This document shows, piece after piece, positions 17,205 to 26,278 of a DNA stretch of 64,000 bases. A program made the position numbers and the translations under genes. This DNA comes from Azonexus hydrophilus DSM 23864. GTDB taxonomy: Bacteria; Pseudomonadota; Gammaproteobacteria; Burkholderiales; Rhodocyclaceae. Location: positions 62,001 to 126,000 of the forward strand of contig NZ_AUCE01000016.1 of assembly GCF_000429605.1 (NCBI RefSeq), read 5' to 3'. The notes under the pieces are model-generated. The model saw nothing but the letters and a program-made list of their open reading frames with translations, had not been told where the DNA came from and did no database searches. Positions within the stretch are counted from its first letter, which is position 1. Every line of letters starts with the position of its first letter.

Positions 17205-17208
17205 AAAA

Positions 17209-17466
17209 ATGAACCTTTCAAGACCCGAGCAGAGGACTTTGCACGTCCTCGCCAAAGGTGGCCGTATCGTCCATAGGCGCGATGAACAGGGCCACATCAC
17301 TTCCATCGACTGTTACACCCGCGAAGGCTTTGTGCTGGCGGACTGTACGCTTTCCGTCTTTAAAAAGCTGCGAGGCAAGCGCCTGATCAGCTCAAAGGAC
17401 GGACTCCCCTACCGGATCAACGCAAGCGGTTTGCGCGCCGTTCGTCCGCAACTCGACAATCAGTAA
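17209..17466 (+). CDS. topAI: TopAI/YjhX toxin (topoisomerase I inhibitor family)
   Basis: An 85-residue protein of the YjhX (UPF0386) family, strongly resembling E. coli TopAI from end to end: [10 protein letters not shown] near the start, the [19 protein letters not shown] helix region, and the C-terminal [13 protein letters not shown]. In E. coli this protein binds DNA topoisomerase I and inhibits it, and YjhQ acts as the antitoxin. The ATG at 17209 has no Shine-Dalgarno; the base-paired leader ends just before it. The yjhQ-like gene follows 16 bases after the stop, keeping the E. coli order. Confidence 0.9.
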   Translation: MNLSRPEQRTLHVLAKGGRIVHRRDEQGHITSIDCYTREGFVLADCTLSVFKKLRGKRLISSKDGLPYRINASGLRAVRPQLDNQ

Positions 17467-17482
17467 TCCACTGGACTGAAAC

Positions 17483-18136
17483 ATGAAAACTACGATCAAG
17501 ATCGAAATCCGTCCTGAAACGGAAGCCGACCATCAGGCGGTCGCGCTGCTCAATCGCGAGGCCTTCTGGAATCTCTACCGGCCGGGCTGCGACGAGCACT
17601 ACACCGCGCATCGCTTGCGGACGCACGAAGATTTTCTGCCCGACCTGACTTTTGTCGCCGAGGTCGATGGACAGATCGTCGGCAGCATCATGTACGCCCG
17701 CTCATGGGTGATCAACGCCCTGGGCGAGCGCGTGGAAACGGCCACTTTCGGGCCCTTGTGCGTGCATCCGGCCTGGCAGCGGCGGGGCGTCGGTACGGCG
17801 CTGATCGCTCATACCCGGGCATTGGCGGCGGCGCGGGGCTATCCGGCGATCATCATCCTCGGTGACCCGCACAATTACTGCAAACACGGTTTCAAGACCG
17901 GCAAGGATTTCGGTGTCAGCGCCATCGACGGTAGCTACCCCCTGGCCTTGCTGGTACTGGAGTTGCGTCCGGGCTTCTTTGCCGCCAGTCCGCAGTGGAA
18001 ACTGCAGACCAGTACCGTGTATGAATTCGCTGCTGCCGATGCGGAAGCCTATGACGCGAATTTCCCGCCCAAGGAAAAGAAGCACCAGTATTCGCAGGAT
18101 CTGTTTTCGATGCTGGTGCGCGCCGTCGTGGCCTAG
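17483..18136 (+). CDS. yjhQ: YjhQ-like GNAT N-acetyltransferase
   Basis: A 217-residue GCN5-related acetyltransferase with the N-terminal IRPETEADHQAVALLNREAFW. The core strand and acetyl-CoA loop are ATFGPLCVHPAWQRRGVGTALIAH (the Q/RxxGxG/A motif is QRRGVG), and the later GDPHNYCKHGFKTG and PKEKK are typical of the YjhQ/YhbS group. Its position after topAI matches E. coli, where YjhQ counteracts TopAI. The acetyl acceptor is unknown. It ends at a bidirectional terminator shared with metY. Confidence 0.85.
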   Translation: MKTTIKIEIRPETEADHQAVALLNREAFWNLYRPGCDEHYTAHRLRTHEDFLPDLTFVAEVDGQIVGSIMYARSWVINALGERVETATFGPLCVHPAWQRRGVGTALIAHTRALAAARGYPAIIILGDPHNYCKHGFKTGKDFGVSAIDGSYPLALLVLELRPGFFAASPQWKLQTSTVYEFAAADAEAYDANFPPKEKKHQYSQDLFSMLVRAVVA

Positions 18137-18155
18137 CGGAAAATCCGAAGCCATG

Positions 18156-18187
18156 AAAAAACCCGGCCTGTTGTGGCCGGGTTTTTT
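18156..18187. terminator. bidirectional terminator between yjhQ and metY
   Basis: AAAAAACCCGGCC, loop TGTTGT, GGCCGGGTTTTTT. The flanking A and T runs let it act on both strands for the two convergent genes. Confidence 0.92.
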
Positions 18188-18204
18188 CTGACTGAGTTCG
18201 TCGA

Positions 18205-19476
18205 TCAGGCGGCGTTGAGTGCCTGATCGAGATCGGCGATCAGGTCGTCGACGTGCTCGATGCCGACCGACAGGCGGATCATGTCTTCGGAGACGCCGGC
18301 CTTGGCCAGTTCTTCCGGCGACAGTTGGCGGTGCGTGGTCGACGCCGGGTGGCAGGCGAGCGTCTTGCAGTCGCCGATGTTAACCAGGCGGGTGACCAGT
18401 TGCAGTGCATCCTGGAACTTGCCGCCGCCTTCGCGCCCACCCTTGACACCGAAGTTGAGGATGCCGGATGCGCGGCCGCCCATGTACTTCTGCACCAGCG
18501 CGTGGTCCTTGTGATCGGGCAGGCCGGCGTAGTTGACCCAGCTCACCTTCGGATGCTTCTGCAGGAACTGGGCGATCTTCAGCGAGTTGTCGCAGATGCG
18601 GTCCATGCGCAGCGCCAGCGTCTCGATGCCCTGCAGGATCAGGAAGGCGTTGAACGGGCTGATCGCGGCGCCCATGTTGCGTAGCGGCACGACGCGGGCG
18701 CGGCCGATGTAGGCGGCAGCACCGAGCGCTTCGGTATAGACGACGCCGTGGTAGGAGACGTCCGGCTCGTTGAGGCGCTTGAACTTCGCCTTGTGCTCGG
18801 CCCACGGGAACTTGCCGCTATCGACGATGATGCCGCCGATGGAATTGCCGTGGCCGCCGAGGTACTTGGTCAGGGCGTGCACGACGATGTCGGCGCCGTG
18901 CTCGAACGGGCGGCACAGGTAGGGCGACGGCACGGTGTTGTCGACGATGACCGGGACACCATGCTTGTGGGCGACTTCGGCGAGTTTTTCGAAATCGGTG
19001 ACATTGCCCAGCGGGTTGCCGACCGATTCACAGAAGACGGCCTTGGTCCTGGCGTCGATCAGCTTTTCGAAGGCGTCCGGGTCGCGGTAGTCGGCGAAGC
19101 GCACTTCGATGCCGTACTGCGGCAGGGTATGGGCAAACAGGTTGTAGGTGCCGCCGTACAGCGTGGACGAGGTGACGATGTTGTCGCCGGCTTCGGCAAT
19201 CGTCTGGATCGACGCGGTGATCGCCGCCATGCCGGAGGCCATGGCCAGCGCGGCAACGCCGCCTTCCATCGCGGCGACGCGCTTTTCCAGCACGTCCTGG
19301 GTCGGGTTCATGATCCGCGTGTAGATGTTGCCGGCGACCTTGAGGTCGAACAGGTCGGCGCCGTGCTGGGTGCTGTCGAAGGCGTAGGAGGTGGTCTGGT
19401 AGATGGGGACGGCGACGGCCTTGGTCGTCGGGTCCGGGCTGTAGCCGCCGTGTACGGCGAGGGTTTCGATCTTCAT
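18205..19476 (-). CDS. metY: O-acetylhomoserine sulfhydrylase
   Basis: A 423-residue PLP enzyme of the Cys/Met metabolism family that makes homocysteine from O-acetylhomoserine and sulfide. The N-terminal ETLAVHGGYSPDPTTKA, the YTRIMNPTQDVLEKR region and the PLP Lys at about 204 in HALTKYLGGHG all fit. The C-terminal SVGIEHVDDLIADLDQAL is typical. Length favours MetY over the shorter MetB/MetC/MetZ enzymes. ATG at 19476. It stands alone between a terminator and a 107-base gap. Confidence 0.93.
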   Translation of the reverse strand: MKIETLAVHGGYSPDPTTKAVAVPIYQTTSYAFDSTQHGADLFDLKVAGNIYTRIMNPTQDVLEKRVAAMEGGVAALAMASGMAAITASIQTIAEAGDNIVTSSTLYGGTYNLFAHTLPQYGIEVRFADYRDPDAFEKLIDARTKAVFCESVGNPLGNVTDFEKLAEVAHKHGVPVIVDNTVPSPYLCRPFEHGADIVVHALTKYLGGHGNSIGGIIVDSGKFPWAEHKAKFKRLNEPDVSYHGVVYTEALGAAAYIGRARVVPLRNMGAAISPFNAFLILQGIETLALRMDRICDNSLKIAQFLQKHPKVSWVNYAGLPDHKDHALVQKYMGGRASGILNFGVKGGREGGGKFQDALQLVTRLVNIGDCKTLACHPASTTHRQLSPEELAKAGVSEDMIRLSVGIEHVDDLIADLDQALNAA

Positions 19477-19583
19477 GCGTGTGTCTCTCTTGCTTTTGTG
19501 GTCAAAGGAAAAAGTCTACAGGAGCCTGCGCAGATTAACCATGACCGGCGGATTCTGCCAATCACTTCTGCAGCTAAGCTTAT

Positions 19584-21503
19584 TCACGTGCGGTCGTCGA
19601 AGGCATCGTCGTCTTGCGGCCGGGCGCGCGATTTGAGCAGGAAGCGGCCGGGATCGACGGCATCGACGAGGTCGATTTCCAGTGGCAGCGGGTCGCCTTC
19701 CAGGCGGCTCACCAGCAGGTCGGCCATCAACGCCGACCAGACGATGCCGCGCGCGCCGAAGCCCTGCACGCACCACAGACCGGGGTGGCGCGGCAGCGCC
19801 GGCAGGCGCGGCTGGCCCTGGATCGTGGCCGGGTCGGGGAAGGCGCCGACGATCGGCAGGCGGTCCGGCGACATCGGCCGGAAGCCGGTACGGCCGGCCA
19901 GCGGCGCCGGGTCTTCTGGGCCGAGGTAGCCGGGCAGGCTCAGGCGCAGCCGGGCCAGGTTCTCGGCGTGATCGTCGGCGCGTACGGAAGGATCGGGATC
20001 GTTCGGCTGCAGCGTGGCGCCGGTCAGGCGGATGCCGTCGACCTCGGGCATCGCATAGCCGTGGCGACAGACAACGTGCGCCAGCGTGCGCGCGGGGTCG
20101 GGCGGCAGGTGGGTGACCTGGCCGCGCGCGCTTTTCTGCGGCAGCCAGGCGAATTCGACGAATGCCGGGGCGCCGACGCCGGCGGCCATGACCACCACCG
20201 GCGCGCTGGCGATCTCGCTGCCGTCGGCGGCGAGCAGGCGCCAGCCGGTTTGGGTACTTTCCAGGCGGTCGACCGTGACCCCGTAGTGTTCGCGGATGCG
20301 CCCGGGAAAAGCCGCCAGCGCGGCGCGGCAGACCGAGGCCGGATTGACCCAGCCACCCTGCGGGAACCACCAGCCGCCAGCCTCGACCGGCAGGCCGAGC
20401 ATTTCGCCGGCGCGCTCGCGGTCGACGAACTGCAGCAGTTCGGCGGGCAGTTGCAGGCGGTCGACGACACGCTGCTGGGTCGCCTCGTGCAGCGGCTCGC
20501 GGCCGAGGTGGAGGACACCGCAGGGTGACCAGCGGGCATCGGGCAGCGATTGCAACAGGGCGCGGGTGGCCAGGTAGCCGGCGCGGGTCAGGCGCGACAG
20601 ACGGTTGTCGTCGGCGCTGGGCAAGGGGCGCAGCACGCCGGCGACGTTGCACGAGGCGCCGGTGGCCGGTGTCGGCGCACGCTCGATGATGTCGATCTGC
20701 CAGCCGGCGCCGGCCAGGGCGCTGGCCGCCGTGCAGCCGGCGATGCCGGCACCGATGACGACGGCGCGGCGGTCGGCCGGCGGTGTGTGGCGATCGGGCC
20801 GGCGCGAACGGAAGCGGCCGTGCAGCATCTGTCGCTTGCCGGCGAAACCGGGGCGTTTTTCCAGGTCGAACTCGGCTGCTTCCAGTGCTGCCCGGACGTG
20901 GCCGGCAACCGACCAGGTGGCCAGCGTGGCGCCCGGTGCTGCGAGGCGCGACAGCGCGCGGCACAGTTCCGGCGTCCATAGCTCGGGGTTCCTGGCCGGC
21001 GAGAAGCCGTCGAGGAAAAAGGCGTCGACCGAGGCGTCGAGCTGGCGCAACTGCGTCGTCGCGTCGCCGAAGAACAGCGTCAGGATGACCTGCCGGTCGT
21101 CGAGGAAAAGACGATGCACGCCCGGCGTCAGCAGCGGCCAGCGGGCCTGCAGTTGCGCCGCCAGTTCGGCGAACTCCGGCCAGGCGCGCTGGGCGATGGC
21201 GAGGTCGGCGGCGGAAAAGGGGTGCTTTTCGAAGGAGACGAAATGCAGTCGCCGGCAGCGTTGCGGGTCGACACGCCAGGCCTGCCAGGCGGCGAGGAAG
21301 TTCAGGCCGAGGCCGAAGCCGGTTTCGAGGATGACGAAGCGGTCGCGCCCCTGCCAGCGCTGCGGCAGTTCGTTGCCGCCGAGGAAAACGTGGCGGGCCT
21401 GCGCCGGGCCGCCGTGGGCCGAGTGATAGACGTCGCCGTAGGCGCTCGAGTACGGTGTTCCGTCGTCGGCGAATTCGAGCCGGGCGGGGCGCAGCGGTTC
21501 CAC
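19584..21503 (-). CDS. mnmC: bifunctional tRNA (mnm5s2U34) enzyme MnmC
   Basis: A 639-residue two-domain enzyme acting on U34 of tRNA. The N-terminal methyltransferase domain (about 1-235) has [16 protein letters not shown] and [17 protein letters not shown]. The C-terminal FAD oxidoreductase (about 255-639) begins [18 protein letters not shown] and ends with [15 protein letters not shown] and [17 protein letters not shown]. The start is GTG at 21503, sharing bases with the stop of the upstream gene (TAGTG). Longer upstream readings overlap that gene out of frame. Both domains look complete. Confidence 0.93.
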   Translation of the reverse strand: MEPLRPARLEFADDGTPYSSAYGDVYHSAHGGPAQARHVFLGGNELPQRWQGRDRFVILETGFGLGLNFLAAWQAWRVDPQRCRRLHFVSFEKHPFSAADLAIAQRAWPEFAELAAQLQARWPLLTPGVHRLFLDDRQVILTLFFGDATTQLRQLDASVDAFFLDGFSPARNPELWTPELCRALSRLAAPGATLATWSVAGHVRAALEAAEFDLEKRPGFAGKRQMLHGRFRSRRPDRHTPPADRRAVVIGAGIAGCTAASALAGAGWQIDIIERAPTPATGASCNVAGVLRPLPSADDNRLSRLTRAGYLATRALLQSLPDARWSPCGVLHLGREPLHEATQQRVVDRLQLPAELLQFVDRERAGEMLGLPVEAGGWWFPQGGWVNPASVCRAALAAFPGRIREHYGVTVDRLESTQTGWRLLAADGSEIASAPVVVMAAGVGAPAFVEFAWLPQKSARGQVTHLPPDPARTLAHVVCRHGYAMPEVDGIRLTGATLQPNDPDPSVRADDHAENLARLRLSLPGYLGPEDPAPLAGRTGFRPMSPDRLPIVGAFPDPATIQGQPRLPALPRHPGLWCVQGFGARGIVWSALMADLLVSRLEGDPLPLEIDLVDAVDPGRFLLKSRARPQDDDAFDDRT

Positions 21504-22021
21504 TAGTGGAGCAGGCCGGGTTTCTGGTCTTCGGCCGGCAGGGTCGGTGATTCGGCCGCGGCGCTCGGCGCGTAATCGAGCGCCAGCGCCCAGCCGGACT
21601 GCTCGGCCGATTTGCGCAGCATGGCGCACAGCGCCTGCATCAGTTCGCCGTTGAGATTCAGCGTGAAGCTGCGCTCGCGGCCTTCGCGGAAGATCAGTCG
21701 GGCGACACCATCGCCGGCGGCGGTCAGCGTCGCTTCGCTGGCCAGCAGCGGCGTCGAGCCGAGCGGAAAGCTGGGATTGTCTTCCTTGAACGGCTGGTCA
21801 AAGCTCGACTGCGGCGCGGCGGACGCCGCCGGTTTTTCGGCCACTGCCTGCGGCCGCGCCGCCAGATGCCCGGCGAGCATGGTCACCAGATGCGGCCACA
21901 ATTCGCGCAGGTAACGCCGGGTGATCCATACCCGGAACTCCTCGTTGGCCTGTGTCGCAACGCGCAGGGTCAGCCGATCCTGAACCGCGTCACAAGCCAC
22001 CTGGAGCTGACGGATTTGCAT
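21503..22021 (-). CDS. conserved protein of unknown function between lysS and mnmC
   Basis: A 172-residue soluble protein with no signal peptide or membrane segment. The N-terminal part [21 protein letters not shown] and [15 protein letters not shown], a Pro/Ala linker (about 60-95) and a C-terminal region with [20 protein letters not shown] can be seen. No motif identifies a function, though the LTLRV..VWITRRY pattern looks like a small beta-rich domain. The ATG overlaps the lysS stop (TAATG) and its stop overlaps the mnmC start, so the three are translationally coupled. A role in tRNA biology is only contextual. Confidence 0.75.
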   Translation of the reverse strand: MQIRQLQVACDAVQDRLTLRVATQANEEFRVWITRRYLRELWPHLVTMLAGHLAARPQAVAEKPAASAAPQSSFDQPFKEDNPSFPLGSTPLLASEATLTAAGDGVARLIFREGRERSFTLNLNGELMQALCAMLRKSAEQSGWALALDYAPSAAAESPTLPAEDQKPGLLH

Positions 22022-23514
22022 TATTCCGGGCGCATCGAGGGGAAGAGTATGACGTCACGGATGGCGGGGGAGTCGGTCAACAGCATGATCAAGCGATCAA
22101 TCCCGATGCCACAACCGCCGGTCGGGGGCAGACCGTATTCCAGCGCGCGGATGTAGTCGGCGTCGTAATACATTGCCTCTTCGTCACCGGCATCCTTGGC
22201 CTTCATCTGCTCCTGGAAGCGGGCAGCCTGGTCTTCGGCGTCGTTCAACTCCGAGAAGCCGTTGGCAATTTCGCGGCCGACGATGAACAGCTCGAAGCGT
22301 TCGGTGATCTCCGGGTTGCTGTCGGAGGCACGGGCCAGCGGGCTGACTTCGACCGGGTAGTCGATGATGAAGGTCGGTTCCCAGCACTGGGCTTCGGCGC
22401 AGGCTTCGAACAGCTGCAGTTGCAGGCTGCCGAGGCCACCCGGCTTGACCTTCTCGCCGAAGGCGACGATCTTGGCCTTGAGGAACTCGGCGTCGGCCAG
22501 TTGCGCGTCGGTAAACGACGGCTGCTCACGCTGAATCGCCTGGGTGATGGTCAGGCGGTGGAAGGGCTTGGACAGGTCCAGCTCACGGCCCTGGTACTGG
22601 AACACTTCCTTGCCCAGCGCTTCGCGTGCGGCGTGGCGGATCAGGCCTTCGGTGAAGTCCATCAGCGTGTGGTAGTTCGCGTACGCCTCGTAGAACTCCA
22701 TCATCGTGAATTCGGGGTTGTGGCGGGGCGAGAGGCCTTCGTTGCGGAAGTTGCGGTTAACTTCAAACACCTTCTCGAAGCCGCCGACGACCAGCCGCTT
22801 CAGGTACAGTTCCGGCGCGATGCGCAGGAACTGCTGCATGTCGAGCGCGTTGTGGTGGGTGATGAAGGGCTTGGCCGCAGCGCCGCCGGGGATCGGGTGC
22901 ATCATCGGCGTTTCGACTTCCATGAAGCCGTGGCCGCACATGTAGTTGCGGATCGACTGGACGATGGCCGAACGGGCGCGGAAGGTGAAGCGCGTTTCCT
23001 CGTTCATGATCAGGTCGACGTAGCGCTGGCGGTACTTCATTTCCTGGTCGGCCAGGCCGTGGAACTTGTCCGGCAGCGGGCGCAGCGACTTGGTCAGCAG
23101 GCGGATCTGGCTGGCCTGGATGGTCAGTTCGCCGGTCTTGGTCTTCATCAGCGTGCCGACGACACCAAGGATGTCGCCGAGGTCCCAGCCCTTGAACGCG
23201 GCGTAGACGTCCTCGCCGACCTTGTCGCGGGCGACATAGACCTGGATGCGGCCGGAGACGTCCTGCAGCGTGGCGAACGAGGCCTTGCCCATGACCCGCT
23301 TCAACATCATGCGGCCGGCGACCTTGACCTCGACCGGCAGGCCTTCGAGTTCTTCCGCCGATTTCTCTCCGTAGCCGTCGTGCAGCTTCTGCGCGGTGTT
23401 CTCGCGCTGGAAGTCGTTCGGGAAGGCGACCCCGCCTTGGCGCAGCTCGGCCAGCTTGGCGCGGCGCTCGGCGATGATGTGGTTCTCGTCTTGTTGCTGT
23501 TCGGCGTTGGACAT
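22021..23514 (-). CDS. lysS: lysyl-tRNA synthetase (class II)
   Basis: A 497-residue class IIb synthetase. An N-terminal OB-fold anticodon-binding domain includes [20 protein letters not shown] and SGRIQVYV. Motif 1 is near [16 protein letters not shown], motif 2 is [20 protein letters not shown], and motif 3 is [16 protein letters not shown], ending in the ILFPSMRPE typical of LysRS. The start is ATG at 23514 ([18 protein letters not shown]); the in-frame extension further upstream has no homology. First gene of the lysS-unknown-mnmC run. Confidence 0.97.
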   Translation of the reverse strand: MSNAEQQQDENHIIAERRAKLAELRQGGVAFPNDFQRENTAQKLHDGYGEKSAEELEGLPVEVKVAGRMMLKRVMGKASFATLQDVSGRIQVYVARDKVGEDVYAAFKGWDLGDILGVVGTLMKTKTGELTIQASQIRLLTKSLRPLPDKFHGLADQEMKYRQRYVDLIMNEETRFTFRARSAIVQSIRNYMCGHGFMEVETPMMHPIPGGAAAKPFITHHNALDMQQFLRIAPELYLKRLVVGGFEKVFEVNRNFRNEGLSPRHNPEFTMMEFYEAYANYHTLMDFTEGLIRHAAREALGKEVFQYQGRELDLSKPFHRLTITQAIQREQPSFTDAQLADAEFLKAKIVAFGEKVKPGGLGSLQLQLFEACAEAQCWEPTFIIDYPVEVSPLARASDSNPEITERFELFIVGREIANGFSELNDAEDQAARFQEQMKAKDAGDEEAMYYDADYIRALEYGLPPTGGCGIGIDRLIMLLTDSPAIRDVILFPSMRPE

Positions 23515-23641
23515 CGGGGAATCCTTGGGTAAATCGGGGTTTGGCGCTGACTGGCGCGGAAAGGGGAGATTTTCGCCGATTCGGGGGGGCGGAACAAGGG
23601 AAAGGGGGCAATTCTTCCCGCCGATGCCATAATCCGGCCCC

Positions 23642-24580
23642 ATGGAAATCCTGATTGAAATACTCCTCAAGGCCGGCCGTTCGGCGGTCGAGCTTTCGCT
23701 GTTCATCCTGCTGCCGGTGATGGTGGTGATGCTGTCGCTGATGCGCCTGCTCGAAGCGCGCGGCGCGCTCGACTGGGTGGTGGCCAAACTGGCGCCGGTG
23801 CTGAAGCCCTTCGGCCTGACCGGGCTGGGCGTGTTCGCGGCCTTGCAGATCAACTTCGTCAGCTTTGCCGCGCCGATGGCGACGCTGACCATGATGGATC
23901 AGCGCGGGGCGTCGGACCGCCACATCGCGGCAACGCTGGCGATGGTCTTCGCGATGTCGCAGGCCAACGCGGCGCTGCCGATGATGACCATGGGCCTCGA
24001 CATCGGCCTGACCCTGCTGTGGTCGCTGCTCGGCGGCCTGACCGCGGCGGCGGCGACCTATTACCTGTTCGGACGTTCGCTGTCGGCGGCCGAGGGCGTG
24101 GTCGACGAACACCTTTCGCATCCGGTGGCCGAGAGCGCCAAGGGCGTGCTCGACGTGATCAACCGCGCCGGCGCCGAGGCCTTCAAGCTGGCGGTCGGGG
24201 CGATCCCGATGCTGGTGCTGTCGCTGGTGGTGGTCACCGCTTTGCGCACTTTGGGCGCGATCGACCTGCTGACGACCTTGCTGGCGCCGCTGCTTGATGC
24301 GCTGGCGATCGACCGGGCGCTGGTGCTGCCGGCGCTGACCAAGTACCTGGCCGGCGGCACGGCGATGATGGGGGTGATGGACGAAATGCGCCGCGCCGGT
24401 CAGGTCAGCGTCGAACTGCTCAACAGCAGCGCCGGTTTCCTGATCTCGCCCTTCGACCTGCCCGGCGTTGCCGTGCTGATCGCGGCCGGGCCGCGTGTCG
24501 CCAAGGTATGGAAACCGGCGGCGCTCGGTGCCTGCATCGGCATCGCGCTGCGCACCGTCGGCCACATCGTCTTTGCCTGA
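23642..24580 (+). CDS. nucleoside recognition (Gate) domain membrane protein
   Basis: A 312-residue inner-membrane protein with about eight hydrophobic segments. The central [37 protein letters not shown] and the C-terminal [17 protein letters not shown] and [24 protein letters not shown] match the Gate (nucleoside recognition) family, which includes spore maturation and transport proteins. The substrate is unknown. ATG at 23642. It is divergent from lysS and convergent with the cupin gene, with no overlap. Confidence 0.85.
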   Translation: MEILIEILLKAGRSAVELSLFILLPVMVVMLSLMRLLEARGALDWVVAKLAPVLKPFGLTGLGVFAALQINFVSFAAPMATLTMMDQRGASDRHIAATLAMVFAMSQANAALPMMTMGLDIGLTLLWSLLGGLTAAAATYYLFGRSLSAAEGVVDEHLSHPVAESAKGVLDVINRAGAEAFKLAVGAIPMLVLSLVVVTALRTLGAIDLLTTLLAPLLDALAIDRALVLPALTKYLAGGTAMMGVMDEMRRAGQVSVELLNSSAGFLISPFDLPGVAVLIAAGPRVAKVWKPAALGACIGIALRTVGHIVFA

Positions 24581-24907
24581 TCAGGCAGCGTAGAAGACGG
24601 CCAGCCAGACGGTGACCTGATCGGGCGCCGTCCAGTCGACGCGGTGCTGGCGGTGCGGGGCAATGTCGATGAAATCGCCGGCGCGCAGCTGGCGGGCGTC
24701 GGCTTCGTCGGCGAAGCGCAGTTTCGCTTCGCCCTGCAGCAGCACCACCCATTCGCCTTCGTCCTGGTCGTACCAGAAATCCGGCGGGCTGGCCTGCCCG
24801 GTGGAAACGATGCGCTCGATGCGCAGTCCCGGGCGCTGCAGAATGCTCGCGAATTGCTCGTCGGCCAGCGCGGCCGACGGCAATCCGGCGAACAGGTTGG
24901 GCGTCAC
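24581..24907 (-). CDS. small cupin-domain protein
   Basis: A 108-residue single-domain cupin. The first cupin motif is [22 protein letters not shown] and the second is [20 protein letters not shown], with the metal-ligand His/Glu pattern partly kept (E in motif 1, two His in motif 2). Such proteins are often metal-dependent dioxygenases or sugar-binding proteins; no function can be assigned. The start is GTG at 24907, overlapping the prfB stop (GTGTGACG), so it is coupled to prfB. A longer reading to 25183 runs antiparallel to prfB codons and is rejected. Confidence 0.85.
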   Translation of the reverse strand: MTPNLFAGLPSAALADEQFASILQRPGLRIERIVSTGQASPPDFWYDQDEGEWVVLLQGEAKLRFADEADARQLRAGDFIDIAPHRQHRVDWTAPDQVTVWLAVFYAA

Positions 24908-26008
24908 ACGCCCTGTTTCAGGCTGGCCTCGATGAAGTCGTCGAGGTCGCCGTCGAGCACGGCCTGGGTGTTGCCGGTCTCGAAGTTGGTGCGCAGATCC
25001 TTGATCCGGCTCTGGTCGAGCACGTAGGAACGGATCTGGTGGCCCCAGCCGATGTCGGACTTGGCATCCTCCAGCTTCTGCTGCTCGGCCTGCTGCTTGC
25101 GCAGTTCGAACTCGTAGAGGCGGGCGCGCAGCATCTGCCAGGCTTCGTCGCGGTTGCGGTGCTGCGAACGGTCGTTCTGGCACTGCACGACGATGCCGGT
25201 CGGGACGTGGGTCAGACGCACGGCGGAGTCGGTCTTGTTGATGTGCTGACCGCCGGCGCCGGAAGCGCGGTAGGTGTCGGTACGCACGTCGGCCGGGTTG
25301 ATCTCGATTTCGATCGAGTCATCGACTTCCGGGAACACGAACACCGAGGTGAAGCTGGTGTGGCGGCGGGCGTTGGAGTCGAACGGCGACTTGCGGACCA
25401 GGCGGTGGATGCCGGTTTCGGTGCGCAGCGTGCCGTAGGCGTGGTCGCCGGTGAACTTGACGGTGGCGCTCTTGATGCCGGCGACGTCGCCTTCCGACTC
25501 TTCCATGACCTCGACGGAAAAGCCCTTCTTTTCACCGAACTTCAGGTACATGCGCAGCAGCATCGACGCCCAGTCCTGGGCTTCGGTACCGCCGGCACCG
25601 GCCTGGATTTCCAGGAAGCAGGGCATCGGGTCGGACGGGTTGTTGAACATCCGGCGGAATTCGAGCTTGCCGACCTTTTCCTCGATCCCGGCATTGTCGG
25701 CTTCGACTGAGAGCAGCGTGTCGTCGTCGCCTTCTTCCTTGCCCATGGCAAAGAGTTCACGGCCGTCGTTGATCGCGCCATCAACGTCTTCGAGGACGAG
25801 AACGATGTCTTCCAGGGCCTTCTTCTCACGACCGAGTTCCTGGGCACGCTTGGGGTCGTCCCAGATCTTCGGGTCTTCCATCTCCTGGTTGAGGAGGGTC
25901 AGACGCTCACGTTTGTGATCGTAGTCAAAGATACCTCCGTAGCTCGTCGGCGCGCTGCGCCAGGTCGTCGAGCTTGTTGGAGATGCTGTTCAGCCGTTCT
26001 GCTTCCAT
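24904..26008 (-). CDS. prfB: peptide chain release factor 2, with +1 programmed frameshift
   Basis: A 367-residue RF2 encoded in two frames. Codons from ATG 26008 read [27 protein letters not shown], then reach TGA at 25927-25925. The site is GGAGG TAT CTT TGA C, the classic autoregulatory frameshift with an internal Shine-Dalgarno-like GGAGG. Skipping the T at 25927 gives Asp and continues to 24904. The second part has the RF2 tripeptide region ([19 protein letters not shown], with GGQ for peptidyl-tRNA hydrolysis). Annotation as two separate ORFs would be an error. RF2 levels are set by UGA termination efficiency. Confidence 0.95.
25922..25936 (-). promoter_or_regulatory. RF2 +1 recoding site
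   Basis: On the minus strand the sequence AGGTATCTTTGACTA carries the slippery CTT codon (25930-25928) directly before the in-frame TGA (25927-25925). A GGAGG element stands three bases before CTT. This matches the conserved RF2 frameshift signal. Confidence 0.92.
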
Positions 26009-26222
26009 GAGACAAATTCCAATGCTTTGAAAAGACGCAATTATAGCTGCCGGGCACGGCGATGCCGACCGGATTGTGCATTGTCGGGGAGGGCACCATG
26101 CCGGTGCGTGCTTTGCGGCGATGCGCATCTGCGATGCCCCGATTTTGGGATTTTTGCTGTATCAGCGAATGGTGTTTTTATTTATCTCGTTGATTCCAAT
26201 AGTGATGATTTTTGGATTCCGG

Positions 26223-26240
26223 TTGGCAAGGCTCTTGCAT
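26223..26240 (+). promoter_or_regulatory. sigma-54 type promoter of the chemoreceptor gene
   Basis: TTGGCAAGGCTCTTGCAT has GG at 26225-26226 and GC at 26237-26238 with exactly ten bases between, matching TGGCAC-N5-TTGCW at all but one core base. It is about 40 bases before the ATG at 26279. The AT-rich stretch at 26150-26220 could hold an activator or IHF site. Confidence 0.65.
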
Positions 26241-26278
26241 ATTGCACTGCACAACAGTCAATCAATGACGAGGGCCCC

